From: Bacillota bacterium
GTDB taxonomy: Bacteria > Bacillota > Negativicutes > Sporomusales > UBA7701
Assembly: GCA_023415075.1 (NCBI GenBank)
Contig: JAEZLU010000045.1
Coordinates: 1 to 27,811, forward strand
DNA length: 27,811 bases
Direction: 5' to 3'
Made by a program: the position numbers and the translations under genes. The notes below the pieces were generated by a model. That model saw only the letters and a program-made list of their open reading frames with translations, was not told the origin of the DNA and did not search any database. Positions within the stretch are counted from its first letter, which is position 1; each line of letters opens with the position of its first letter. Of this stretch, positions 6,712 through 13,896 are shown piece after piece.

Positions 6712-7691
6712 TTCTTTTCCTCCCTCGCGGACAGCCGGCCCAAAGCCGCCAGAATATCCTCGAAATCGGCCCGGCTTTCGGCGGCGTTGAGCCGCAGCCG
6801 CAGTTCGGCCGCATGCGGCAGTCCCTTGGTATACCAGGCGGCGTGGCGCCGCATCTCGCGGATGGCCACATACTCGCCCTTGTGTTCGATAAGCATCGTC
6901 AGATGGCGGGCCAGAAGAGCCAGCCGCTCGCCCATGGCGGGCGGCGGCAACAGTTCGCCGCTGGCCAGGAAGCGGCTGATCCGCCGGAACAGCCAGGGGT
7001 TGCCCTGAGCGGCCCGGCCGACCATGACACCGTCGCAGCCGGTAACCTCCAAAAGGGCGCGGGCGTCGGCCGGGCTGCGCACGTCGCCGTTGCCGATCAC
7101 CGGGATGGTCACCGCCTGTTTTACCTGGCGGATGATGTCCCAGTCGGCCTTCCCGGCATAAAACTGCTCGCGGGTCCGCCCGTGGACGGCGACGGCTGCC
7201 ACCCCGGCCCGCTCGGCCAGCTTAGCGATAGCCACCGCGTTCACCGACCCTTCGTCCCAGCCCTTGCGGATCTTGACGGTCACCGGCACGGCCACGGCCG
7301 CCACCACGGCCGCCATTACCTCATAGGCCAGCTCCGGCCGGCGCATAAGGGCCGAGCCCTCGCCGTTCTTGACGATCTTCGGCGTAGGGCAGCCCATATT
7401 TATATCGATAATGTCGGCGCCACCTTGAGCGACGACGCGGGCCGCCGCCGCCATACACGCCGGCTCGGAACCGAAAATCTGGACAGCCACCGGCCGTTCC
7501 CGCTCGTCGATCCGCAGCAAATCAAGCGTATGACAGTTGCTGTACAGCAGCCCTTTGTCGCTCACCATCTCCGAGCAGACCAGACTGGCGCCCATTTCCT
7601 TTACCAGCAGCCGGAACGGCAAATCGGTGACCCCGGCCATCGGCGCCAGCGCTACCACCGGTTCGGCGACGGCAACCCTGCCTATAAGCAA
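6708..7691 (-). CDS. dusB: tRNA-dihydrouridine synthase
   Basis: An FMN- and NADPH-dependent enzyme that reduces uridines in the tRNA D-loop. The 327 residues form a TIM barrel starting with VALAPMAGVTDLPFR (13-27), where flavin binds. The catalytic cysteine is C101 in INMGCPTPKIVKNGEG. Later come VKIRKGWD, AVHGRTREQFY and IPVIGNGDVRSP, all typical of the family. The start is a TTG preceded by GGGGGAG at 9 bases. A TATAAT with poor -35 lies at 7746-7751. In B. subtilis dusB lies just before lysS; here the reductase cassette and greA separate them. Confidence 0.95.
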   Translation of the reverse strand: MLIGRVAVAEPVVALAPMAGVTDLPFRLLVKEMGASLVCSEMVSDKGLLYSNCHTLDLLRIDERERPVAVQIFGSEPACMAAAARVVAQGGADIIDINMGCPTPKIVKNGEGSALMRRPELAYEVMAAVVAAVAVPVTVKIRKGWDEGSVNAVAIAKLAERAGVAAVAVHGRTREQFYAGKADWDIIRQVKQAVTIPVIGNGDVRSPADARALLEVTGCDGVMVGRAAQGNPWLFRRISRFLASGELLPPPAMGERLALLARHLTMLIEHKGEYVAIREMRRHAAWYTKGLPHAAELRLRLNAAESRADFEDILAALGRLSAREEKK

Positions 7692-7745
7692 GCCAACTCA
7701 CTCCCCCGCCCCGGCCGGCATGCCGCCGGAGCCAAATCAACCATT

Positions 7746-7751
7746 ATTATA
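7746..7751 (-). promoter_or_regulatory. Possible -10 box for dusB
   Basis: On the minus strand TATAAT lies 54 bases before the dusB start and just past the bioY terminator, in the expected place for a dusB promoter. No good -35 hexamer is found at 16-18 bases upstream, so this is tentative. Confidence 0.35.
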
Positions 7752-7794
7752 AACCATTTCGCACCAAAAAAGTAGCAATCCTGCCGAAGAAGCC

Positions 7795-7821
7795 AAAAAC
7801 CCCCTGCCTCAAGGCAGGGGG
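7795..7821 (-). terminator. Rho-independent terminator after bioY
   Basis: On the minus strand the 9-bp arms CCCCCTGCC and GGCAGGGGG enclose a 4-base loop and are followed by five T residues. It ends the birA-bioY transcript 18 bases past the bioY stop codon. Confidence 0.9.
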
Positions 7822-7838
7822 CCAGCGCAGCGTGACAC

Positions 7839-8402
7839 CTACCGGTCGGCGATGTAGCCGGCCCGGATAAGCGCCTTTTTAACCCTCACGCCGATATAAG
7901 CGGCAATAAAGGTTTTTACGATATCGTACGGCAAAAACGGCAGCACGGCCAGGGTTGTCGCCTGACCCCAGGTCATCGGCTTATGGAGGAAAAAGGCGAA
8001 GCTGGCCATGAAGCCGACCAACCCTACCAGATAAACCACCGCCAGCCCGCCGTACATGATGAGGGCCGTTTTCACCAGCGTGTTATCGGAGCGCTCGGTC
8101 AACCGGCCGACGAGAAAGGCGCAGAGAATGAACCCGATCAGAAAACCGCCGGTCGGCCCTAAGAGATGGACCGCGCCAGCCTTTCCTTGATGAAATACCG
8201 GCAGGCCGAAGACGCCCAACAGCACCCAGACGACTGCGCTGGTGCCGCCCCAGCGGCAACCCAGTACCGCCCCGGCCAGCAGTATGAACATTATCTGTAG
8301 CGTATGGGGCACCGGGCTGAGGGGCAGCAGCAGCGAAACCTGCGAACTTATGGCCAGCATTGATGCGAACAAGCCTGCTAAAATCATGTTGCGAATAGGC
8401 AC
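7839..8402 (-). CDS. bioY: Biotin transporter substrate-binding subunit BioY
   Basis: The S component of an ECF-type biotin importer in the cytoplasmic membrane. The 187 residues form about six helices. The segment LLGPTGGFLIGFILCAFLVG is diagnostic for BioY, as is the N-terminal PVPHTLQIMFILLAGAVLG with its conserved PxTxQ-like turn. No EcfA or EcfT genes are nearby, so it either shares a general energising module or works alone. The start is GTG at 8402; AAGGAG, lying over the birA stop, is 9 bases upstream. It follows birA by 6 bases and is probably controlled by the BirA operator at 9414-9447. Confidence 0.95.
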   Translation of the reverse strand: MPIRNMILAGLFASMLAISSQVSLLLPLSPVPHTLQIMFILLAGAVLGCRWGGTSAVVWVLLGVFGLPVFHQGKAGAVHLLGPTGGFLIGFILCAFLVGRLTERSDNTLVKTALIMYGGLAVVYLVGLVGFMASFAFFLHKPMTWGQATTLAVLPFLPYDIVKTFIAAYIGVRVKKALIRAGYIADR

Positions 8403-8408
8403 TTTAGC

Positions 8409-9392
8409 TTACTCCTTCCGCTTGTGGGGCCGTATCGAGACATCGCCGGCCAACACCCTTTGCAGGCCGGCCGCCGTCCGCACTAAGAGGGCGCCGTCGC
8501 TGTCGATATCCTCGGCTACACCGCTGAACTGCTGGCCGCTGCCGGCGACATCGACCACCTGGCCCAAAGTAACCGACTCCCGCCGCCACTCGTCCAGCAG
8601 GCTGGCAAAACCACCCTTGACCGCCTGATCGTACACCCTTTCGAGCTCGCTGAGGACGGCCGCCAGCAGCTCGACCCGGCTGAAAGAACGGCCGGCAGCC
8701 ATTGTTAGCGACCCGGCGATTTCCTGCAGCTCGGGTGGTAGATCGTCGGCATCGACATTCACGTTGATGCCGATGCCGATCACTATGTAGTTTATCGCAT
8801 CCATCTCGGCCGACATCTCGGTGAGAATGCCCACAAGCTTGCGGCCGTCGACCAGAATATCGTTCGGCCACTTGATGCCGCAGGCCACCCCGGTTGCCTG
8901 CCGTATAGCCCGGCTGACGGCTACCGCCGCCAGCAGCGTGCATTTGGGTGCCTCCTGCGGGCTGAACGGCGGCCGCAGGACGATCGAGAACCATATCCCC
9001 TTGCCGAATGGTGAAAACCAGCCCCGCGCCAGGCGGCCGCGGCCGCTCGCCTGCTCCTCGGCCACGACGATCTGCCCCTCGGGGCAGCCGGCCGCTGCCA
9101 GTTTCTTGGCCTCGTTGTTGGTCGAATCGGTTAACGTCAGATAACTGATGCACCGCCCCAGCCTTGTTGTCGTAAGGTGCGGGCAAAGCTCCTCCGGCAG
9201 CAGCAGGTCGGGAGCGCTGCGCAGACGATAGCCCCGGCGGGAATGGCCCTCGATATCGTAGCCTTCCTCCTTGAGGGCCTGAATGTGCTTCCAGACCGCC
9301 GTCCGGGAAACGTCCAGCCGGCGAGATATTTCTTCGCCGGAAACATACTGGCCGGCCTTGTCTTTGAGCATCTGCCTGATCTTGTTGCGCAC
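8409..9392 (-). CDS. birA: Biotin operon repressor / biotin-protein ligase
   Basis: A bifunctional protein that attaches biotin to carboxylase carrier domains and, as biotinyl-AMP complex, represses biotin genes. The 327 residues contain an N-terminal winged helix (about 1-60; VSGEEISRRLDVSRTAVWKHI), so this is the repressor-type ligase. The catalytic domain has the biotinyl-AMP loop GRGRLARGW (about 117-125), KWPNDILVDGRKLVGIL and IVIGIGINVN, followed by a C-terminal SH3-like cap. The start is GTG with GGGAGG 9 bases upstream. It heads a two-gene unit with bioY. Its own promoter overlaps a palindrome that resembles a BirA site, so feedback control is likely. Confidence 0.96.
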   Translation of the reverse strand: MRNKIRQMLKDKAGQYVSGEEISRRLDVSRTAVWKHIQALKEEGYDIEGHSRRGYRLRSAPDLLLPEELCPHLTTTRLGRCISYLTLTDSTNNEAKKLAAAGCPEGQIVVAEEQASGRGRLARGWFSPFGKGIWFSIVLRPPFSPQEAPKCTLLAAVAVSRAIRQATGVACGIKWPNDILVDGRKLVGILTEMSAEMDAINYIVIGIGINVNVDADDLPPELQEIAGSLTMAAGRSFSRVELLAAVLSELERVYDQAVKGGFASLLDEWRRESVTLGQVVDVAGSGQQFSGVAEDIDSDGALLVRTAAGLQRVLAGDVSIRPHKRKE

Positions 9393-9413
9393 CTACGCCT
9401 GCCTCCCTAGACA

Positions 9414-9447
9414 ATTGTTATCTCAATAATAAACTCAAGTTAACGAT
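9414..9447. promoter_or_regulatory. Candidate BirA operator
   Basis: The arms ATTGTTATCT (9414-9423) and AGTTAACGAT (9438-9447) are inverted repeats matching at 8 of 10 positions with a 14-base spacer. This fits the known BirA site form TTGTNAAC-N14-16-GTTNACAA. It overlaps the -10 box and spacer of the birA promoter, so biotin-loaded BirA would repress birA-bioY. Confidence 0.65.
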
Positions 9448-9454
9448 TTGTCAA
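9426..9454 (-). promoter_or_regulatory. Sigma-A promoter of birA-bioY
   Basis: On the minus strand TTGACA (9449-9454) and TATTAT (9426-9431) are 17 bases apart. The -35 box directly follows the panD stop codon. The BirA-like palindrome overlaps the core promoter. Confidence 0.75.
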
Positions 9455-9838
9455 TCAGCCGGTCTCCCCGTGCTGCTCGCCAGCCCTGACTGCCGTTATC
9501 CGGTTGGCGTCGTCGAGGAAAACGACCCGCGGGGTAAGTGCCGCCGCCTCTTTATCATCGACCGCCACATAGGTGATTATAATAACCTTGTCGCCAGGCT
9601 GGACCAGGCGGGCGGCGGCGCCGTTCAGGCAGACAACCCCCGAGCCGGCCGGGCCGGCGATGACGTAAGTCTCCAGGCGAGCGCCGTTATTAATGTTGAC
9701 CACCTGGACCTGTTCGCCCACCAGGATGTCGGCCGCCGCCAGCAGCTCCTGGTCGATCGTTATGCTGCCGACATAGTTTAGATTGGCTTCGGTCACCGTC
9801 GCCCGGTGGAGCTTCGATTTGAGCATTGTTCGCAGCAT
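9455..9838 (-). CDS. panD: Aspartate 1-decarboxylase
   Basis: A pyruvoyl enzyme that makes beta-alanine from aspartate for pantothenate. The 127-residue length is normal. The precursor cleaves itself between Gly24 and Ser25, seen in YVGSITID, and Ser25 becomes the pyruvoyl group. The conserved ETYVIAGPAGSGVVCLNGAAARLVQPGDKVIII segment follows. It starts 2 bases after the panC stop codon, with GGAGG 7 bases before the ATG, so panC and panD form one operon whose products supply and use beta-alanine. panB is not in this window. Confidence 0.96.
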   Translation of the reverse strand: MLRTMLKSKLHRATVTEANLNYVGSITIDQELLAAADILVGEQVQVVNINNGARLETYVIAGPAGSGVVCLNGAAARLVQPGDKVIIITYVAVDDKEAAALTPRVVFLDDANRITAVRAGEQHGETG

Positions 9839-9840
9839 GG

Positions 9841-10695
9841 TTATTCCTCCCAGAGAATATTATCAATAAGGCGGGTTTTGCCGATCCGCACCGCCAGCGC
9901 CACCAGGGCCGACCGGCCGACGCCCGCCAGCTCCGCCAGCGTAGCCGGGTCGCTAAGCGACACATAGTCAATTGTCGCCAGCGGCTCGGTTTTTATAAAA
10001 TCGATCATCGCCTGCCTAATTGCCGTGGCATCGCGTTCGCCGGCCGCCAGCCGGTCGGCCGCCAGCCCGAGAGCGCGGGAAAGCACCAAAGCCGCCCGGC
10101 GCTCAGCAGGATTTAGGTACACATTGCGCGAAGACAAAGCCAAGCCGTCTGTTTCGCGAACGATCGGCACGGCGGTTATGCCGACATTAATGTTCAGGTC
10201 GGCCACCATCTGCCTGATGACCACCACCTGCTGGGCATCCTTCTGGCCAAAGTAGGCGGTATCGGGGCCAACAATATTGAACAGCTTGCTGACAACGGTG
10301 GCCACGCCGCGGAAGTGCCCCGGCCGCGAGGCTCCGCACAAGCGCTCGCTCACGCCGCCGACCTTGATGAACGTCAGCATGTTCCCACAGCCCTGGGGAT
10401 ACATTTCAGCCACTGCCGGCGCGAAGACGATATCGGCCCCGGCCGCGGCCGCCAGCCTACTGTCGCGTTCGAGGTCCCGCGGGTAGGCGGCGTAGTCCTC
10501 CTGCGGGCCGAACTGGAGCGGATTGACGAAAATGCTGACAACCACCAGGTCGTGGGCCGTCCTGGCCGCCCGGATCAAACTTAGGTGGCCTTCGTGGAGA
10601 TAGCCCATCGTCGGCACCAGACCGACCGTCTGTCCTGCCTCCCTGGCCGCGCCCACCCGTTCACGGATGTCGGTCACCCGGTTGATGATATCCAT
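9841..10695 (-). CDS. panC: Pantothenate synthetase
   Basis: Joins pantoate and beta-alanine with ATP to give pantothenate. The 284-residue length is typical. The ATP-binding motif is VGLVPTMGYLHEGHLSLI near the N-terminus, with VSIFVNPLQFGPQEDYAAYPRD and GHFRGVATVVSKLFNIVGPDTAYFGQKDAQQ further on, all hallmark segments. The frame is open for 31 codons further upstream, but those codons run through the leader terminator; the ATG at 10695 has an AAAGGGG site and gives the family start. Transcribed from a promoter about 215 bases upstream through a structured leader. Confidence 0.97.
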   Translation of the reverse strand: MDIINRVTDIRERVGAAREAGQTVGLVPTMGYLHEGHLSLIRAARTAHDLVVVSIFVNPLQFGPQEDYAAYPRDLERDSRLAAAAGADIVFAPAVAEMYPQGCGNMLTFIKVGGVSERLCGASRPGHFRGVATVVSKLFNIVGPDTAYFGQKDAQQVVVIRQMVADLNINVGITAVPIVRETDGLALSSRNVYLNPAERRAALVLSRALGLAADRLAAGERDATAIRQAMIDFIKTEPLATIDYVSLSDPATLAELAGVGRSALVALAVRIGKTRLIDNILWEE

Positions 10696-10900
10696 AGTCA
10701 AAACCCCTTTCCAAAAATTAAAAATGCCTTCCCGCAAAGACGGAAAGGCAGAAAAACCCCACTCCGGTCCTCGCCGTCTCAGTCCCATGGATCCAAGCGG
10801 TTTGGTAACCCCAGGAATATTCGGTTCGGCTACTCGCTGTCCTCGGTGCGGCTCCCGCAGGATGCCGCCCGCCCGGGACTTGCCCCCGGAGGCTATTGAT
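10696..10900 (-). ncRNA. Structured panC leader RNA, class unknown
   Basis: About 205 transcribed bases precede panC. Long-range pairing is visible (plus coordinates): 10762-10767 with 10886-10891 (CTCCGG/CCGGAG) and, nested inside, 10781-10786 with 10875-10880 (AGTCCC/GGGACT). Local hairpins lie at 10799-10810 and 10848-10868 (GCGGC/GCCGC). A terminator at 10711-10750 ends just before the panC ribosome site. This is the layout of an attenuator or riboswitch. I cannot match it to a known class: a CTGAGA is present but the rest of a TPP element is not, and it lacks T-box, S-box, cobalamin or c-di-AMP signatures. An independent small RNA with its own terminator is the alternative. Confidence 0.5.
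10711..10750 (-). terminator. Terminator/attenuator before panC
   Basis: On the minus strand a 10-bp stem with outer arms TGCCTT and AAGGCA encloses a 6-base loop and is followed by TTTTTAATTTTT. It lies within the leader of panC and 15 bases before its start codon, so it probably sets read-through into panC-panD. Confidence 0.8.
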
Positions 10901-10907
10901 TACTCAT

Positions 10908-10936
10908 ATAATAGCACTCTTTTCTACTATCGACAA
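10908..10936 (-). promoter_or_regulatory. Sigma-A promoter of panC-panD
   Basis: On the minus strand TTGTCG (10931-10936) and TATTAT (10908-10913) are 17 bases apart. The same AT-rich stretch gives TATAAT on the plus strand (10907-10912), which might serve the divergent two-component genes, but a matching plus-strand -35 is not evident. Confidence 0.6.
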
Positions 10937-10950
10937 GCATGGAGGGAAAA

Positions 10951-11628
10951 ATGGCGATAAAAATTCTTGTGGCCGACGACGAGGCCAGCATCCTCGAAGT
11001 CGTCCAGCTCTACCTGCAGCGGGAAGGCTTCAGCGTGCACACCGCCGCCGACGGCGACACCGCCATCGACCTGGAGGAATCCGTTCAGCCTGACCTGCTC
11101 ATCCTCGACATCATGCTCCCCGGCCGCTCGGGCTGGGAAATCGCCCGCTCCCTGCCCCGCAAGGTGCCGGTGATCTTCCTTACCGCCAAGAGCACTGAAG
11201 CCGACAAGATCACCGGCTTCTCCCTGGGGGCCGACGACTACGTCACCAAGCCTTTCAGCCCGCGGGAGCTGGTGGCCCGCGTCAAGGCCGTCCTCCGGCG
11301 GAGCGGCCTCATCTTCAGTGACGGCGACACCCTCAAGTTCCCTGGCCTGACGATAAGCCCGGCCACCCAGGCGGTTGAAAAGGACGGCCGGGCCATCGCC
11401 CTAACCCCCAAAGAATTCGAACTGCTGCTCTTCCTGGCCCGCCATCCCCGGGCCGTATTCTCGCGCGAACAGCTCCTCACCAACGTCTGGGGCTATCAAT
11501 TCGAAGGCGACGACCGCACCGTCGACGCCACCGTGAAGAGACTGCGGCAAAAACTCGCCGATCCGGCCAACACCTTCGTCCATACCGTCTGGGGCACCGG
11601 CTACAAATTCGAGGTGAGCGGCAAATGA
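10951..11628 (+). CDS. OmpR/PhoB-family response regulator
   Basis: A two-component DNA-binding regulator of 225 residues. The receiver domain (1-115) has the acidic pair at D9-D10 (VADDEA), the phosphorylation site D53 (LILDIMLPG), the switch threonine in IFLTAKS and lysine in TKPFSP. The C-terminal winged helix (about 130-222) has LTPKEFELLLFLARHP and the recognition-helix region DDRTVDATVKRLRQKL, ending in VWGTGYKFE. An ATG at 10939 is also in frame, but GGAGG at 10941-10945 overlaps it and serves the ATG at 10951. Its stop codon overlaps the start of the kinase gene (ATGA). It probably regulates the repeat protein at 13186-13842. Confidence 0.95.
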   Translation: MAIKILVADDEASILEVVQLYLQREGFSVHTAADGDTAIDLEESVQPDLLILDIMLPGRSGWEIARSLPRKVPVIFLTAKSTEADKITGFSLGADDYVTKPFSPRELVARVKAVLRRSGLIFSDGDTLKFPGLTISPATQAVEKDGRAIALTPKEFELLLFLARHPRAVFSREQLLTNVWGYQFEGDDRTVDATVKRLRQKLADPANTFVHTVWGTGYKFEVSGK

Positions 11629-13016
11629 TCCGCTCGATCTTCGGCCGCCTGCTCATCTCCCACATAGTCGTCATCCTCCTGACCATCGTCACCTTCGGTG
11701 CCCTCATGTCCTACCTCGTCCGCGAACACGTCATCGAAACCAAGCGGATCGAAATGCTCGGCAAAAGTGAAGCAATTGCCGGCGTAGTAGCCCGCGCCTT
11801 CAGAAGCGGCAGTCTGCCCTACCGGCTGGAAGTCCTCGGCGACCTGATCGGCGCCCGCATCTGGGTCGTCGACCAGCAAGGCAAAGTACTCGCCGGCGAT
11901 CCGCCGCCACGCTGGGGCAACCGGCCCTTCCCGGAAAACTCGCCCCGCCTCGCAGCCCTTTTTTCCGGTACGCCCCAATCCTGGGTCCGCCGGGGCCGTG
12001 AACAACTCGATCCTTCGATAATCGTCGCCGCTCCCCTTGTTGCCAACAACGCACCTGCGGCCGTTTTCCTCTATACGCCGATAACCGGCGTTAACCAGGC
12101 CGTCCAGGCCATCGACCGCCTGCTCATCCTGTCGCTCGTCTTCGGCACGATGACCGCCACCATCCTCGGCTTTTTCATCGCCCGCGGCCTCACCCATCCG
12201 CTGGCCGACATCAGCAAAGCGGCGGCCCGCTTTGCCGGCGGCGACTATACCGCACGCACCGCCGCCACCGGCAAGGACGAAGTCGGCAAACTCGGCCAGA
12301 CCTTCAACACCATGGCCGACTCGCTCGCCAAAATCGAGCAGAACCGCCGCGACTTCCTGGCCAACGTCTCCCACGAGCTCAAGACCCCGGTCGCCTCAAT
12401 CCAGGCCCTGGCCGAAGCCCTCCAGGACGGGGTGGCCGGCCCCCAGGACGAAAAGCGCTACCTGGCCACCATCGTCAGCGAGACCGGCCGCATCGACCAC
12501 ATCCTCCATGACCTCCTGAACCTTTCCCTCCTTGAGGCCGGCGAATTGAGCGTCATACCTGAACGGCTCGACCTGGCCGCCTACCTCGCCCGGGACACCG
12601 GCAAATACGAACAGTTGCTGGCCCCCAGAAATCTCAGCATCCGTCTGGATGTGCCGGCCAGCCTGCCGCCCGTCCTGGCCGATGGCGGCCGCCTGGCCCA
12701 GATCCTGACCAACCTCATCGCCAACGCCGTGCGTTACTCGCCGGACGGCGGCGTCATCGCCATCGCCGCCCGCCCGGCCGCCGACAAGGTCGCCGTCGCC
12801 GTAAGCGACAACGGTCCCGGTATCCCGGCGGGCGATCAGCCCTACATCTTCGACCGCTTCTACCGGGTAGACAAGTCCCGCTCCCGCAGCGGCGGCGGCA
12901 CCGGCCTCGGACTGGCCATCACCCTTAACCTTGTACGGGCCATGGGCGGTGACATAACCGTCGACAGTCCGCCGGGAGCGGGAGCGACCTTTACTTTTAC
13001 CCTACCGGTGGCATAG
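11625..13016 (+). CDS. Membrane sensor histidine kinase
   Basis: The 463-residue partner of the preceding regulator. Order: first membrane helix (about 7-29), extracytoplasmic sensor domain (30-165), second helix (166-186), HAMP linker (187-240), HisKA with the phospho-accepting H250 in NVSHELKTP, and the ATPase domain with N-box NLIANAVRYS, G1 box DNGPGIP and G2 box GGGTGLGLAI. The sensor domain includes a PAS-like stretch GARIWVVDQQGKVLAG, which suggests a PhoR/ResE-type kinase, but the signal is unknown. Overlaps the regulator gene by 4 bases; a strong terminator follows at 13038-13069. Confidence 0.95.
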   Translation: MIRSIFGRLLISHIVVILLTIVTFGALMSYLVREHVIETKRIEMLGKSEAIAGVVARAFRSGSLPYRLEVLGDLIGARIWVVDQQGKVLAGDPPPRWGNRPFPENSPRLAALFSGTPQSWVRRGREQLDPSIIVAAPLVANNAPAAVFLYTPITGVNQAVQAIDRLLILSLVFGTMTATILGFFIARGLTHPLADISKAAARFAGGDYTARTAATGKDEVGKLGQTFNTMADSLAKIEQNRRDFLANVSHELKTPVASIQALAEALQDGVAGPQDEKRYLATIVSETGRIDHILHDLLNLSLLEAGELSVIPERLDLAAYLARDTGKYEQLLAPRNLSIRLDVPASLPPVLADGGRLAQILTNLIANAVRYSPDGGVIAIAARPAADKVAVAVSDNGPGIPAGDQPYIFDRFYRVDKSRSRSGGGTGLGLAITLNLVRAMGGDITVDSPPGAGATFTFTLPVA

Positions 13017-13037
13017 GAAAACCCTGCTCGACTATTG

Positions 13038-13069
13038 AGACCCTGGCTACTTATAGCCCGGGTCTTTTT
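13038..13069 (+). terminator. Rho-independent terminator after the kinase gene
   Basis: Arms AGACCC-t-GGCTA and TAGCC-c-GGGTCT form a long stem with a 4-base loop, followed by five T residues. It separates the two-component operon from the next gene, which therefore needs its own promoter. Confidence 0.9.
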
Positions 13070-13074
13070 AGTTC

Positions 13075-13125
13075 TTTTACCAGGCTTTTACCTGTCATAT
13101 ATTTGTCATATTTTTCAACTATACT
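13075..13125 (+). promoter_or_regulatory. Promoter with 11-bp phased repeats
   Basis: TTTTACC occurs at 13075 and 13086, and TGTCATAT at 13093 and 13104; each pair is exactly 11 bases apart and the series is in phase. Such 11-bp direct repeats are the usual binding form of OmpR/PhoB-family dimers. A TATACT at 13120-13125 could be the -10 box; no good -35 is present at 17 bases, as in activator-dependent promoters. The gene at 13186 follows. Confidence 0.55.
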
Positions 13126-13185
13126 AACCTCAACAGCCGAGATACGGCTGATGAAAATAGACTACATAGACGGAGGTAATGACAA

Positions 13186-13842
13186 ATGAACCGGTTATCG
13201 AAAAAGGCCGTAGCCATGATCGCCCTCGGAGCTTTCATTCTCCTGGTTGCCGCCGCCCCCTTCGCCGTCCAGGCCGCCCAGGGCGACAAGCACGGACCCG
13301 GATTCGGGCAGCACCAGTTTGATCCCGACAAAGCCGCCGACCGTCTGGCCGACACCTTCGGGATGAGCAAGGAAACAATCCTCGACCAATACAACAAAGG
13401 CGTCAAGTTCCGCGATATTGGCCGCGCCGCTTTCCTGGCCAAAGCCAGCAACAAGCCCTTAGACGAAGTACTGGCCCTGAAAACGGCCGACAACAAATGG
13501 CGCGATGTCACCCAGACCCTCGGCATAACCAAGGAGCAAATGAAAGCGACCCGCCAGGCTCTCGCTGCCGACCGCCTGAGCAGCAAACTCGGCTTCGACC
13601 GCCAAGCCACCCTCGGCCTGCTTGAACAGGGATATCGGACCCGCGACGTCGCCGTCGCCGGCCTGCTGGCCCAGGATACCGGCAAAACCAGCCAGGAAAT
13701 CCTCGGCCTGAAAAAAATCAACAACAGCTGGCGCGATGTCGCCCAGACCCTTGGCGTCAGTAAAGACACCATGAAGCAGGACGCCGAGAAACTGCGGCAG
13801 GCCTTCGGGCGCCCCGGCCACCACGCACACCGGACCTTCTGA
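13186..13842 (+). CDS. Secreted two-repeat protein, probable target of the two-component system
   Basis: A 218-residue protein with an N-terminal signal peptide (charged start, hydrophobic 8-24, cleavage after AVQA at about 30). The rest is two copies of one unit at about 52-120 and 129-197, offset by exactly 77 residues without gaps. Shared landmarks are DRL near the start, xFRDI/TRDV (75-78 and 152-155) and WRDVxQTLG (105-113 and 182-190) followed by a SK/TK-x-M turn. The ends are rich in His and Gly (HGPGFGQHQ, GHHAHR), which could bind metal. No enzyme motif is seen. GGAGGT precedes the ATG. The phased repeats in its promoter make it a likely target of the adjacent regulator; a periplasmic or cell-wall feedback role would be inference. 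Confidence 0.8.
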   Translation: MNRLSKKAVAMIALGAFILLVAAAPFAVQAAQGDKHGPGFGQHQFDPDKAADRLADTFGMSKETILDQYNKGVKFRDIGRAAFLAKASNKPLDEVLALKTADNKWRDVTQTLGITKEQMKATRQALAADRLSSKLGFDRQATLGLLEQGYRTRDVAVAGLLAQDTGKTSQEILGLKKINNSWRDVAQTLGVSKDTMKQDAEKLRQAFGRPGHHAHRTF

Positions 13843-13849
13843 CATAAGC

Positions 13850-13883
13850 AAAAAACCGTTGCTCCTAAGAGCAACGGTTTTTT
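13850..13883. terminator. Bidirectional rho-independent terminator
   Basis: The 9-bp arms CCGTTGCTC and GAGCAACGG enclose a 4-base loop, with six A residues on the left and T residues on the right, so it works on both strands. It ends the plus-strand repeat-protein gene and the minus-strand pssA gene, which converge here. Confidence 0.92.
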
Positions 13884-13896
13884 CATGTCCGTCCGA

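Noticed and set aside
8404..9414. Alternative minus-strand frame over birA
   Set aside because: Arg/Gly/Pro-rich translation without domains; the birA frame in the same interval has all BirA motifs and a good ribosome site.
9841..10788. Longer panC start at 10788
   Set aside because: The extra 31 codons lie in the leader and terminator hairpin; the ATG at 10695 has a ribosome site and matches the family start.
10696..10900. TPP riboswitch suggested by CTGAGA in the panC leader
   Set aside because: Only this short string fits; the second conserved half of the THI element is missing and panC-panD is not a thiamin operon.
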